A stretch of 36,188 bases of DNA from Ignavibacteria bacterium (GTDB taxonomy: Bacteria > Bacteroidota > Ignavibacteria > Ignavibacteriales > Ignavibacteriaceae): assembly GCA_021286645.1 (NCBI GenBank), contig JAJTBZ010000063.1, positions 1-36,188 of the forward strand. Reading direction: 5' to 3'. The translations under genes and the position numbers were made by a program. Below, piece after piece: positions 26,065 through 35,445 of this stretch. The notes beneath the pieces are model-generated. The model had not been told where the DNA came from. It did not search any database and saw only the letters and a list, made by a program, of their open reading frames with translations. Each line of letters opens with the position of its first letter. The first letter of the stretch is position 1.

Positions 26065-28218
26065 TTATTGATTTTCTGACGGTTCAGCCGGAGCTTCAGT
26101 TTGTTCTTCAGGAGCTGCCGCAGCTGCTGCTGCTGCTGCTTCCATTTTCAGAACTTCTTTCCTGCTTAAGCTGTATTTACCGTTTTCAACTTTCAATAAT
26201 TTTACTTTTACAACATCGCCTTCTTTGAAATAGTCTGTAACTTTATTCACACGTTTCATATCGATTTCTGAAATGTGAAGCAAGCCTGATTTTCCAGGGA
26301 CTAGTTCAATTAGGGCACCGAAATCCAAAAGTTTCACAACTTCACCTTCATAGATTCCGCCTATATCCGGGAAGCTGTTCATTTTCTTTATATAATCTCT
26401 ACAGCGTGTTGCACTGTCTAAATCGAGAGAAGCAATATGAACCATTCCACTATCTTCAATCGAAATTTCTACATTGAAAGTCCGTTGAATTTTTTGAACG
26501 GTTTTTCCGGCAGGGCCAATAAGTCCGCCAATTTGCTCCGGATCAATATCGATAACAAGCATGCGTGGCGCATACTTTGACAGATCTTCACGAGGCTGGG
26601 TAATTGCTGTATTCATAATACTCAGAATATGCAGCCTGCCTTCTTTAGCCTGTAAGAGAGCTTTTTCCATAATTTCGAACGAGATACCACGGATTTTTAT
26701 ATCCATCTGGAATCCGGTAATACCTTCGGAAGTACCGGCAACTTTAAAATCCATGTCTCCCAGGTGATCTTCATTGCCAAGAATATCCGAAAGAACAGCG
26801 TATTGATCGCCTTCTTTAATCAATCCCATAGCAATACCAGCAACTGCTGCTTTCACCGGAACACCGCCATCCATAAGAGCCAGAGAGCCGGAGCATACTG
26901 TTGCCATTGAAGATGAACCATTCGATTCAAGTATATCACTTGTTAATTTAATGGTATACGGGAAATCCTTTTCCGTAGGAATAATATACTTTAATGAACG
27001 CTCTGCAAGGTTACCATGGCCGATTTCTCTTCTGCCAGGCCCAATCATTTTACCAACTTCGCCAACGCTATACGGGGGGAAGTTGTAATGAAGCATGAAA
27101 CGTTTGGTATATTCTTCCAGTAACCCGTCAACAATTTGTTCATCATTTTTAGTACCCAGTGTTAAGCTACCCAAACTTTGGGTTTCACCACGGGTAAAAA
27201 GTGAGGAACCGTGAACGCGTGGAAGTACAGAAAGATCAACAGTAATCGGACGAATTTGTGTAACAGTTCTGCCGTCTAAACGTAAACCTTCTGTAAGAAT
27301 CCGCTTCCGCATCAAATCTTTTTCAAGATCATGTAAAATCGAATTGATTAGGCTTTCCTGTTCCGGGAACTGCTCTTTCAGAGCTTCCTGAACAGCTAAA
27401 GTTAATTCTTTGTTTTTCGCAGCACGTTCTTCTTTTGCCAGAACGCTGCTAACAATTTGAGTAAATGGCTCGAGAGCCTGAGCCATAACTGCTGCCTTCA
27501 AATCTTCGGGAACCGGAACGGGAGAAAATTCACGTTTCGGTTTACCACAAGCTTCACGCAGTTCGTTCTGTAACTGAACAATGGTTTTTATAGCATCATG
27601 GGCAAATTTCAGGGCTTCAAGCAATTCTGCTTCACTAACCTGTTTTGCCTCGCCTTCAACCATCATAATCGAGTCTTCAGTACCGGCAACAACCAGCTCG
27701 ATATCGCTGGCAGCAATTTCTTTAGCAGTAGGGTTAAGTACTAGTTCCCCATTGATTCTGCCAACACGCACTTCGCCAATCGGGCCCTGAAACGGTATAT
27801 CAGAAACGGCTAATGCTGCTGAAGCACCAATAGCACCCACGATATCCGGATCATTTTCGCCGTCAAAAGCAAATACTGTTGCAGAGATCTGTGTTTCATT
27901 TCTAAAACCTTCAGGAAACAAAGGCCTGATCGGGCGGTCAATCAGACGGGAGCTTAGTACTTCCTTTTCTGAAGGCTTACCCTCGCGTTTAATAAAACCA
28001 CCAGGGAATTTGCCAGCTGCGGAAGAACGTTCCCTATATTCCACCTGTAAAGGAAAGAAATCGATATCTTCTTTTGCAGTTTCTGCACAAACAGCCGTAG
28101 CTAAAACCGTTGTTTCGCCAAGGCTTACTAATACGGAACCATTGGCCTGTTTAGCCATTCTTCCCGTTTCAATTCTTAATTTCTTTCCACCGATTTCGGC
28201 TTCTTTAATTACCATCAT
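26065..28218 (-). CDS. pnp: Polyribonucleotide nucleotidyltransferase (PNPase)
   Basis: This 717-residue enzyme degrades RNA from the 3' end using phosphate and is a main partner in mRNA turnover. Two RNase PH domains (about 10-230 and 310-530) flank a helical linker; the second has GRREIGHGNLAERSL and the active-site aspartates in DILGNEDHLGDMDFKVAGT. A KH domain follows (GLIGPAGKTVQKIQ, near 560-575), then an S1 domain (GGIYEGEVVKLLDFGALIEL, near 620-640). The tail is a short run of alanines and acidic residues, AAAAAAAAPEEQTEAPAEP. The ATG is preceded by AAGGA. It is the last gene of the translation operon, 22 bases after rpsO, as in many bacteria. Confidence 0.97.
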   Translation of the reverse strand: MMVIKEAEIGGKKLRIETGRMAKQANGSVLVSLGETTVLATAVCAETAKEDIDFFPLQVEYRERSSAAGKFPGGFIKREGKPSEKEVLSSRLIDRPIRPLFPEGFRNETQISATVFAFDGENDPDIVGAIGASAALAVSDIPFQGPIGEVRVGRINGELVLNPTAKEIAASDIELVVAGTEDSIMMVEGEAKQVSEAELLEALKFAHDAIKTIVQLQNELREACGKPKREFSPVPVPEDLKAAVMAQALEPFTQIVSSVLAKEERAAKNKELTLAVQEALKEQFPEQESLINSILHDLEKDLMRKRILTEGLRLDGRTVTQIRPITVDLSVLPRVHGSSLFTRGETQSLGSLTLGTKNDEQIVDGLLEEYTKRFMLHYNFPPYSVGEVGKMIGPGRREIGHGNLAERSLKYIIPTEKDFPYTIKLTSDILESNGSSSMATVCSGSLALMDGGVPVKAAVAGIAMGLIKEGDQYAVLSDILGNEDHLGDMDFKVAGTSEGITGFQMDIKIRGISFEIMEKALLQAKEGRLHILSIMNTAITQPREDLSKYAPRMLVIDIDPEQIGGLIGPAGKTVQKIQRTFNVEISIEDSGMVHIASLDLDSATRCRDYIKKMNSFPDIGGIYEGEVVKLLDFGALIELVPGKSGLLHISEIDMKRVNKVTDYFKEGDVVKVKLLKVENGKYSLSRKEVLKMEAAAAAAAAAPEEQTEAPAEPSENQ

Positions 28219-28239
28219 GTTCTAATCCTTTTCTGCCAA

Positions 28240-28503
28240 CTACTTTCTAATATTCAACTCTTTAATTAATGAACGATAACGTTCAATATTACGACCAGCG
28301 AGGTAATTAAGTAAACGTCTTCTCTTACCAACCATCATTAATAAACCACGACGTGAATGGTGATCTTTTTTGTGAGCGTTGAAATGCTCTGTCAGGTCAT
28401 TAATGCGTTTCGTCAAAATCGCAATCTGTACTTCGGTTTTTCCACTATCCTTTTCGTTTTCACCGAATTTTTTAACGATTTCGAGTTTCTCTTCTTTAGT
28501 CAT
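28240..28503 (-). CDS. rpsO: 30S ribosomal protein S15
   Basis: This 87-residue protein binds 16S rRNA early in small-subunit assembly. Family segments are complete: [20 protein letters not shown], then [20 protein letters not shown] and [14 protein letters not shown] very good ribosome site, GGAG, stands seven bases before the ATG. The 55-base gap from ribF holds a small hairpin that might be an S15 autoregulatory site. The order ribF-rpsO-pnp is widely conserved. Confidence 0.98.
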   Translation of the reverse strand: MTKEEKLEIVKKFGENEKDSGKTEVQIAILTKRINDLTEHFNAHKKDHHSRRGLLMMVGKRRRLLNYLAGRNIERYRSLIKELNIRK

Positions 28504-28558
28504 TATTTCTCCATTTGATTATGTTATACGATAATATCCCAGATATAACCAGGATATA

Positions 28559-29500
28559 TTAATTGTTTTTCAATTTTTGTAACAGTGCTTTTGCCTCTCG
28601 GGCATCAGACTGTATTTGGGCAATCAATTCTTCGCTGCCCGAAAATTTCTTTTCTTCTCTCAGTCGTTCATAAAATGTTATGGTCATTTCTTCACCGTAG
28701 ATCATCTCAGAAAAATCAAACAAATGCGCTTCGCAAAATAAGACTTTTTGATCATCATACGTTGGCCGGAAGCCTATATTCATAACTGCATCGTAGGTAA
28801 TCCCTTTTACCGCTGCTTGTACCGCATAAACTCCGTTGGCTGGTAATAGTTTATATGGTTCACTCACGGTTACATTGGCTGTAGGGAATCCAATTGTTCT
28901 GCCTCGCATATTACCTGTCTCAACTTTGCCTGTCATGGTATAACGGCTGCCGAGCATTATATTCGCAGTAGCCACATCGCCTTGAAGAACTGCCTGGCGG
29001 ATCTTGGAACTGCTAATTCCTATCCCGTCCAGTGTTACGGGCAGTAATTTCCGGTAAGTAAATCCAAATTCAGTACTTAACCGTTGTAATGTTTGTTCAT
29101 CGCCGGTACGGCTTTTTCCAAACCGGTGATCATATCCAATTATAATTTCTGTCAGTCCTATCCGATTTACCATCACATCGGTAAAGAACTGTTCGGATGT
29201 CAGATTTGCGAATTCCTTTGTAAAAGGAATAACCAGTACTTCCTCTACCCCAATTTCGCCAAGTTTTTGCAGTTTTTCATTAATAGTTTGAAGTAATTTC
29301 AAATCACCATCAGGATGCAATACCATACGGGGATGAGGATGAAATGTAACAACCAAGCCACGCCCGCCTTGTTGCCGAGCCTGTGTTAATACGGTTTGAA
29401 TAATTTCCCGATGTCCAAGATGAACCCCATCAAATGTCCCAACCGTAACTATTGTATTCGAATTTTTTTGTACTTCTTCTATTGATCGATAAACTATCAT
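28559..29500 (-). CDS. ribF: Bifunctional riboflavin kinase / FAD synthetase
   Basis: This protein of about 313 residues makes FMN from riboflavin and then FAD. The N-terminal nucleotidyltransferase domain has GTFDGVHLGHREII near 21-34 and IIGYDHRFGKSRTGD near 120-134; the C-terminal kinase domain starts near 185 with GRTIGFPTANV and includes ANGVYAV and MNIGFRPTYDD. The domain order and length are standard. I prefer the ATG at 29500; a TTG just before it only adds one residue. It stands between truB and rpsO, its usual place. Confidence 0.96.
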   Translation of the reverse strand: MIVYRSIEEVQKNSNTIVTVGTFDGVHLGHREIIQTVLTQARQQGGRGLVVTFHPHPRMVLHPDGDLKLLQTINEKLQKLGEIGVEEVLVIPFTKEFANLTSEQFFTDVMVNRIGLTEIIIGYDHRFGKSRTGDEQTLQRLSTEFGFTYRKLLPVTLDGIGISSSKIRQAVLQGDVATANIMLGSRYTMTGKVETGNMRGRTIGFPTANVTVSEPYKLLPANGVYAVQAAVKGITYDAVMNIGFRPTYDDQKVLFCEAHLFDFSEMIYGEEMTITFYERLREEKKFSGSEELIAQIQSDAREAKALLQKLKNN

Positions 29501-29567
29501 CAAAAACTTTTTTTACCTAAAATCTTAATAATATACGGTATTTTTCCAGGAAAAAAAAACTGAACTT

Positions 29568-30320
29568 TTATTCATTAACGAGGGAGAAACCCTCATTCGT
29601 AGAAGTTTCGGCAGGAATTTCCCTCGCTGGTGCAGTTAAATTAATAAATTCTTCGGGGGTAAAAGCATCTTCCACGCGGTATTCTCCAATTGCAGTGCGC
29701 CTTAGCCCGGTTAAATGCCCGCCGCAATGCAATAACTCGCCAATATCATGTGCTAACACCCTGATATATGTCCCTTTTGAACAATGCACGCGAAAATGGA
29801 TATCGGGAAGTTCAATAGTAGTAATATCAAAACTGTACACTTTTATTGGTCGCGGAGCACGCTCAATAGTTTTCCCTTTCCGGGCAAGTTCATAAAGCTT
29901 TTTCCCTTTATGATTACATGCGGAATACATCGGAGGCACCTGAAGAATATCACCGGTAAGTTGTTTCGCAGCATCTATTATCATATCTGCGGACAAGTGT
30001 TCTATAGATCTTTCCTCCGAAATTGCAGTTTCAGTATCCATCGAGGGTGTATTTTGGCCCAGGCGAATCGTTCCTGTGTATTCTTTGGAGAGATCCTGAA
30101 AATCATTTATGCGTTTTGTATGGCGGTGCGAGCAAACGATTAATAATCCGGTTGCATGCGGGTCCAGAGTACCCGCATGCCCGGCTTTTCTAATACCTGT
30201 CTTTTTACGTAATTCATGAATTACTTTAAAAGACGACCATTTGTATGGTTTATCAATTAAAACACTCGCTCCCCCATCAGAAAAGAATAAATCGTACTCA
30301 GGAGTCTTGCGGGTTATCAT
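29568..30320 (-). CDS. truB: tRNA pseudouridine(55) synthase
   Basis: This 250-residue enzyme makes pseudouridine 55 in the T-loop of tRNAs. The catalytic aspartate is D53 in GHAGTLDPHATGLL; KPYKWSSFKVI near 24-34, YSACNHKGKKLYELARKG near 133-150, and CSKGTYIRVLAHDIGE near 185-200 are typical. The protein lacks a long C-terminal PUA domain, as in many short TruB forms. Its ATG lies inside the end of rbfA, an overlap of 23 bases, and no later start would keep the conserved N-terminus, so the overlap appears real and implies coupling. Confidence 0.96.
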   Translation of the reverse strand: MITRKTPEYDLFFSDGGASVLIDKPYKWSSFKVIHELRKKTGIRKAGHAGTLDPHATGLLIVCSHRHTKRINDFQDLSKEYTGTIRLGQNTPSMDTETAISEERSIEHLSADMIIDAAKQLTGDILQVPPMYSACNHKGKKLYELARKGKTIERAPRPIKVYSFDITTIELPDIHFRVHCSKGTYIRVLAHDIGELLHCGGHLTGLRRTAIGEYRVEDAFTPEEFINLTAPAREIPAETSTNEGFSLVNE

Positions 30321-30654
30321 TCTCGTGAACTTTTTTCAATAAACCATCAATTTTTTCAACATAATCTGCCGTATCATCTAAAAAGAACCGTAATTCAGGA
30401 ACATAGCGTAAGGTTATCCGTGAAGCCAGTTCAGAGCGCACTGCCCCGGCAACTTCTTCAATACGTTTAATTACCTGTTCACGTTTTTCTTTTTCGAAAA
30501 CCGACACATAGACCCTGGCAATTCGCAAATCGGGCGATACCCTTACAGCTGTAACGGTAATAAACCCTATTGCCGGATCATTAAGCTTGAATAGCAATAT
30601 GTTGCTGATTTCATGCTTAATTAAGCTTTCTACTTTAGCTATTCTGAATGACAT
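30298..30654 (-). CDS. rbfA: Ribosome-binding factor A
   Basis: This 118-residue KH-like protein helps the late maturation of the 30S subunit. The sequence shows the family pattern: RIAKVESLIKHEISNILLF near 4-22, DPAIGFITVTAVRVSPDLRIARVYVSVF near 27-54, and LRYVPELRFFLDDTADYVEKIDGLLKK near 82-108. It lies 43 bases after infB and overlaps truB, as in many genomes. Confidence 0.96.
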   Translation of the reverse strand: MSFRIAKVESLIKHEISNILLFKLNDPAIGFITVTAVRVSPDLRIARVYVSVFEKEKREQVIKRIEEVAGAVRSELASRITLRYVPELRFFLDDTADYVEKIDGLLKKVHENDNPQDS

Positions 30655-30696
30655 ATTCTAACTTTCACTGAAGCATACTCATCCTGCCGATACCGG

Positions 30697-33570
30697 TTAG
30701 ATAAGTTTCTTCTTTGTTTCAATTATTTTATATCCCTCAACAATATCACCCGGTTTCAGGTCGTTATAATTATGAATGGATAAACCGCATTCATAACCGG
30801 CATCAACTTCACGAACATCATCTTTGAAGCGTTTCAATGAGCCTAATTCACCTTCAAAAACCACGATTCCATCACGTATAAGTCGAATCTTGTTATTCCT
30901 GATAATTTTACCTTCCTGAACATAACAACCGGCAACAGTTCCAATTTTTGGCACTTTGAAAGTATCACGTATTTCAAGGGTAGCGGTAACTTCTTCGGAA
31001 ATAATTGGCGAAAGCAAGCCTTCAAGAGCAGCTTTCACTTCGCTTATCGCGTTATAGATAATATTGTATATACGAATATCAACTTTTTGTGTTTCTGCAA
31101 GCCTGCGGGCATTTAAGTTCGGTCTGACATGGAAACCAATAATAATAGCATTCGATGCATCAGCCAACAGAACGTCACCTTCAGAAATGGCACCGACACC
31201 ACGGTGGATAACACGTACCATTACTTCCTCATTCGAAAGTTTCATAAATGAATCGGATAATGCTTCCACCGATCCATCCACGTCGCCTTTAACGATAATA
31301 GGCAGTTCTTTTACGCCGCCCACGCTAATCTGGCGTGAAATTTCATCAAGAGTAATATGGCGAACCTGTTTCTGATCCTGTTCGCGTTTTAATTGCTGGC
31401 GTTTAGTTGCTATTGAACGGGCTTCACGCTCTGATTTCACAACCACGAAAACATCGCCTGCCTGAGGAGCACCTTCAAATCCCACAACAGAAACCGGGGT
31501 TGAAGGGCTGGCGGCATCAACTTTTCGCTGGCGTTCATCGAACATCGCGCGAACACGGCCAAAATGAATGCCTGCCACGAACGGGTCACCTACTCGCAGT
31601 GTTCCTTTCTGAATTAATACAGTAGCGATAATTCCACGGCCTTTATCAAGTTCAGACTCAACAACTACACCGCGGGCTTCTCTATGTGGATTTGCCTTAA
31701 GCTCAAGAATTTCTGCTTCTAACAGAATTTTTTCGAGCAGCACATCTATATTCTTACCTGTTTTTGCTGAAAGTTCAACACATTGGTACTTTCCGCCCCA
31801 ATCCTCAACCAGAACTCCCTTATCAGCAAGTTGCTGCCTGATACGTTCAGGATTGGACTCGGGACGATCAATTTTATTAATTGCCACAACAATTGGCACA
31901 CCTGCCGCTTTCGCGTGGTTAATAGCTTCAATAGTTTGCGGCATAACAGAATCATCCGCTGCAACTACCAGAACAACAATATCGGTTACCTGGGCACCAC
32001 GGGCACGCATAGCAGTAAATGCTTCGTGACCAGGAGTATCAAGAAAAGCGATATCAGAACCGTTTGGCAGCCGTACTTTATAAGCACCAATATGCTGTGT
32101 AATACCTCCGGATTCACCGGCAACTACGTTCGAACGACGAATATAGTCCAAAAGCGAAGTTTTTCCGTGATCTACGTGACCCATGATGGTTACTACCGGT
32201 GAACGAGGCAGTAATTCGGTATCATCATCTGTTTTATCTTCAAGCACTTCAGCAGTATATTCTTTCGATACTTCTACCGAGAAACCGAATTCATCGGCTA
32301 CCAGGGTAATTGTATCAATATCGAGACGCTGGTTAATCGATACCATGAGTCCCATACCAATACATTTCGAAATTACTTCACCGACTGAAACCTGCATTAA
32401 GTTAGCTAATTCGTTAACTGCAATAAATTCAGTTACCGAAATCTTATTACCTTCACTCTTACGGATTTCTTCTTTCCGCTCTTCTTCTTCCATGCGCTCA
32501 CGTTTCTTTTTCTTTCTGAGCTTAGCACGGGCTGAAAGCGAACTGGAATCATCCAGTTCTTCCATGGTTACACGGATATTTTTATCAATTTCTTCCTGAT
32601 TAATTTCAAAACGTTTCGGTTTTGCTTTTTTCTTAATATTTAAGAGTTCCTCAGGAGTAATATTTTCAACTTTTTTCTTTGTCTTCGATTTTTTCTTTTT
32701 CTTCTTAGCTTCAGCCTCATCCTTAGGCTTATTGGCCTGCTGTTGTTGTGCAGGAGCCTGTGGTTTAGGTGCATCGGGTCTGTTAGGTTGGCGATCACCG
32801 GGCCGTTTTTGAGACGGATCGGCTTTGCTGCCCTGCAGTACACCAACAATTTTTAAACCTTTTAGCTTTGTGCGCCGCATATCAGCCTGTTCCGGAGCTT
32901 TTTCTTCTTCAACCACTTCATCTTCTTCGATGCCGGGTTCTTCTAGAACTTCCGGTTGTTCGGGCTCAGGTGCAGCTATTGTCTCTGCTTCAACAATTGG
33001 TTTCACTTCTTTTACCTGAACAGGTTCTACAGGAGCAGGTGTTTCAATAATAACCGGTGTTGCAGCTGCATGCTTTTCTTCAATAACGGGTTCAGGATGG
33101 CTGGTAGGCACAGGTTCTGCAATATGAGTCTCCTCGGTAACAACCGGTACAGAATCTACAATAACAGGCACTGTTTCTTCAACTAAAGTTTCATCCTCAA
33201 CTTCAACGGCAACGGTTTCATCAACCGATTTTTCCAATAATTCCGCTGTTTCGGGAGTAACTTCAGCTACAGCAGACTCATCTTCGGCAGACTTGCCTTT
33301 TGCTTTCAGTTTATCTTCTTCGCGAGAAGCTTTGCCCATACTCATCAGGGATTTCAATTCCTCAACCTTTTGAGAATGCCTTTTTGCATTTTCAATGGCA
33401 TTTTTATAATGAATCCCGATGTCCTGCATCATCTCTTCGCTTACAACCGAATTTACTGTTTTAACCTCATATCCTTTCTTTTTCAAAAAAGTAATAATAT
33501 CCTCCGAAGGGATATTGATCATTGAAGCAACCGCAGCAATACGGAGTTTTTTCTCTTTTAATTCTGACAT
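30697..33570 (-). CDS. infB: Translation initiation factor IF-2
   Basis: This 957-residue GTPase brings initiator tRNA to the ribosome. A small N-terminal IF2-N domain (1-55) is followed by a long, low-complexity linker (about 85-330) rich in E, P, V and K, with a lysine run near 289-300. A second IF2-N domain lies near 378-432. The G domain shows GHVDHGKT at 464-471, DTPGHEAF near 512 and NKID near 566. Domains II to IV follow, ending KPGDIVEGYKIIETKKKL. The linker is long but of the kind usual in this phylum. It follows nusA by 14 bases. Confidence 0.97.
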   Translation of the reverse strand: MSELKEKKLRIAAVASMINIPSEDIITFLKKKGYEVKTVNSVVSEEMMQDIGIHYKNAIENAKRHSQKVEELKSLMSMGKASREEDKLKAKGKSAEDESAVAEVTPETAELLEKSVDETVAVEVEDETLVEETVPVIVDSVPVVTEETHIAEPVPTSHPEPVIEEKHAAATPVIIETPAPVEPVQVKEVKPIVEAETIAAPEPEQPEVLEEPGIEEDEVVEEEKAPEQADMRRTKLKGLKIVGVLQGSKADPSQKRPGDRQPNRPDAPKPQAPAQQQQANKPKDEAEAKKKKKKSKTKKKVENITPEELLNIKKKAKPKRFEINQEEIDKNIRVTMEELDDSSSLSARAKLRKKKKRERMEEEERKEEIRKSEGNKISVTEFIAVNELANLMQVSVGEVISKCIGMGLMVSINQRLDIDTITLVADEFGFSVEVSKEYTAEVLEDKTDDDTELLPRSPVVTIMGHVDHGKTSLLDYIRRSNVVAGESGGITQHIGAYKVRLPNGSDIAFLDTPGHEAFTAMRARGAQVTDIVVLVVAADDSVMPQTIEAINHAKAAGVPIVVAINKIDRPESNPERIRQQLADKGVLVEDWGGKYQCVELSAKTGKNIDVLLEKILLEAEILELKANPHREARGVVVESELDKGRGIIATVLIQKGTLRVGDPFVAGIHFGRVRAMFDERQRKVDAASPSTPVSVVGFEGAPQAGDVFVVVKSEREARSIATKRQQLKREQDQKQVRHITLDEISRQISVGGVKELPIIVKGDVDGSVEALSDSFMKLSNEEVMVRVIHRGVGAISEGDVLLADASNAIIIGFHVRPNLNARRLAETQKVDIRIYNIIYNAISEVKAALEGLLSPIISEEVTATLEIRDTFKVPKIGTVAGCYVQEGKIIRNNKIRLIRDGIVVFEGELGSLKRFKDDVREVDAGYECGLSIHNYNDLKPGDIVEGYKIIETKKKLI

Positions 33571-33584
33571 ATTTTCCCGTTATT

Positions 33585-34829
33585 TTATTCTTCCTCAAAA
33601 CCCTCTTTAAGGATCTCGATTATCCGGTCTACCTGTTCTTCGTTTAATTCTTCAATTTTCAACAGTTTTTCTTTACCGGCACGTAACACTTCAAGCGCCG
33701 TATCGAACATATTATTGATCAGTAATTCATACATTTCCTGACCCAGTTCTTCACGGAATTCAATCAATTCGATATCATCTTCAATTTCCTCAACCGTTTT
33801 TTCTTCACGGATAAAGTCAATCTGGTATCCGGTCAGTTCCATTGCGAGATGTATATTAACGCCATTACGGCCCACGATCGAAGCTGCCTGATCAGAATCA
33901 GCATATACAACTGCTGATTTCTTCTTCAGATCTACATCTATACGTTTAATTTTTCCCGGTGCAAGGGCGCGTTGTATATAAATTTTCGGATCTTCCGAGT
34001 AATTTACTACATCAATGTTTTCGTTATTTAATTCACGAACTATTGCCGTTACGCGAACTCCCTTCATTCCAACGCAGGCACCGACAGCATCAATACGCTT
34101 ATCCTGCGAAAATACTGCAATTTTTGCGCGTTCACCAGGGCGGCGGGCAATTCCTTTAATATCTATTATGCCGTCATAAATTTCCGGCACTTCAATTTCA
34201 AAAAGCTTTTGTAAAAATTTTGGATCTGAACGCGATATCACGATTTCAGGACGGGTTTTACCTTTGCGCACTTCTTTAACAATTGCACGAATGGTTTCTC
34301 CCTTTTTCGCTTTTTCCGATGGAATTTGTTCTTCGCGGGGTAAGAGTAGTTCATTTTTGTTATGATTTACTAATATATGGCCGCGATTCAGCTGGTAAAC
34401 GTCACCAATTACAATTTCGCCAAGCAGATCGTTGTATTCTTTGTAAATAATTTCTTTTTCTAATTCACGAAGGCGTTGGTTAAGGCTTTGCTTTGCAAAG
34501 GTTATCAACCGGCGTCCGAATGAGATGAGTTTTAGTTTTTCGACATATTCATCACCAACTTCAAGTTCATCTTCATTACCCATGCGTTCTACTTCTTCGA
34601 ATGCAATTTCAAGGTTAGGGTCAACAACCTGTTCAACTATTTCACGGGTTAAGAAAATTTCAATTTCACCCTTATCGGTATTGAACACTACATTGTATTT
34701 TGCTTCTTCACCATATTTTTTCTTTACGAGTATACCGAAAATTTCTTCAATGATACCGGCAAGGTGGTCTTTATCAACACCCTTTTCGCGCACCATCTGT
34801 GAAAATGATTCAGATAATTCTATGCTCAT
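33585..34829 (-). CDS. nusA: Transcription termination/antitermination factor NusA
   Basis: This 414-residue protein binds RNA polymerase and controls pausing, termination and antitermination. It has the N-terminal polymerase-binding domain (about 1-125), an S1 domain (GEIVIGDVYQLNRGHILV near 135-155), and two KH domains (CVGMKGVRVTAIVRELNNE near 252-270 and IVGRNGVNIHLAMELTG near 317-333). The last 80 residues form one short acidic helical region rather than the two repeats of E. coli NusA. A strong GGAGG ribosome site precedes the ATG. It lies 10 bases after rimP. Confidence 0.97.
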   Translation of the reverse strand: MSIELSESFSQMVREKGVDKDHLAGIIEEIFGILVKKKYGEEAKYNVVFNTDKGEIEIFLTREIVEQVVDPNLEIAFEEVERMGNEDELEVGDEYVEKLKLISFGRRLITFAKQSLNQRLRELEKEIIYKEYNDLLGEIVIGDVYQLNRGHILVNHNKNELLLPREEQIPSEKAKKGETIRAIVKEVRKGKTRPEIVISRSDPKFLQKLFEIEVPEIYDGIIDIKGIARRPGERAKIAVFSQDKRIDAVGACVGMKGVRVTAIVRELNNENIDVVNYSEDPKIYIQRALAPGKIKRIDVDLKKKSAVVYADSDQAASIVGRNGVNIHLAMELTGYQIDFIREEKTVEEIEDDIELIEFREELGQEMYELLINNMFDTALEVLRAGKEKLLKIEELNEEQVDRIIEILKEGFEEE

Positions 34830-34839
34830 GGGTCCTCCG

Positions 34840-35292
34840 TTATGAAAAACTTATCAGCACCCGTGCTGATTTAATTGAGTCAAATAAAATCTTAAATTCT
34901 TCATTCTTTTTAGATACGAATGTTAATTCTGCTTCCTGTACTGCGGTCAGTTTGCCAACAAATTTCTTTGTTTCGTCCTCGGCGGCAAGTTCCAATTCCA
35001 TATTTCTACCGATATGCTTGGGGAATTGCTCAATAAACTTCAGGGGGCGGGCTGTTCCGGGCGAAGAAACATCGAGCCGGTAGTTTGCCGCTTCGGGCAT
35101 TTCTGCCTCAAGGCGTTCACTTATAAGCCTGCTAACTTCAGCGCATTCGTCAATTGTTAAATCGGTTTTACTATCCATGAAGATTTCGATGATTTTCTGA
35201 TTACGCTGCCCGCGGATTACTGCTTCAATATACAGGAACCCTTTTTCCTGGATTATTGCTTCGCAAAACTCTATAATTTGTGTATCAGTCAT
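34840..35292 (-). CDS. rimP: Ribosome maturation factor RimP
   Basis: This 150-residue protein acts in assembly of the 30S subunit. Family segments are DLTIDECAEVSRLISERLE near 44-62, YRLDVSSPGTARPL near 71-84, and the C-terminal small barrel with KKFVGKLTAVQEAELTFV. Length and place before nusA are standard. It is the first gene of the eight-gene operon that ends with pnp. The leader contains a Bacteroidota-type promoter and a short hairpin followed by a T-run. Confidence 0.95.
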   Translation of the reverse strand: MTDTQIIEFCEAIIQEKGFLYIEAVIRGQRNQKIIEIFMDSKTDLTIDECAEVSRLISERLEAEMPEAANYRLDVSSPGTARPLKFIEQFPKHIGRNMELELAAEDETKKFVGKLTAVQEAELTFVSKKNEEFKILFDSIKSARVLISFS

Positions 35293-35304
35293 ATCTTTGA
35301 TATA

Positions 35305-35328
35305 AATAAAAAATGCCCTGTTAGGGCA
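35305..35328 (-). terminator. Terminator-like hairpin in the rimP leader
   Basis: On the minus strand TGCCCT-AAC-AGGGCA forms a perfect six-pair stem followed by TTTTTTATTT, the form of an intrinsic terminator, about 20 bases before the rimP start codon. It may be an attenuator for the operon. It lies very near the proposed transcription start, so it could instead be a protective 5' structure. Confidence 0.6.
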
Positions 35329-35341
35329 GAATTAGTGTACA

Positions 35342-35373
35342 CAAAGATACCTATAATAAAATTGTTATCCAAA
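35342..35373 (-). promoter_or_regulatory. Bacteroidota-type promoter of the rimP-pnp operon
   Basis: On the minus strand TTTG (35370-35373), a 20-base spacer and TATCTTTG (35342-35349) fully match the pattern TTTG-N19/20-TAnnTTTG known for the main sigma factor of Bacteroidota. Transcription would start near 35335, about 45 bases before the start codon of rimP. Confidence 0.65.
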
Positions 35374-35445
35374 TTAATTTTCTGGTAAGGAATTAGCGAA
35401 AAGTTTAATAATTTTGAGCTTATTTTTGGAGTGATTCAGCCGTTT

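Noticed and set aside
32640-33300. Long plus-strand frames and repeat-like sequence within infB
   Set aside because: They come from the low-complexity E/P/V/K linker of IF-2 and carry no independent signal.
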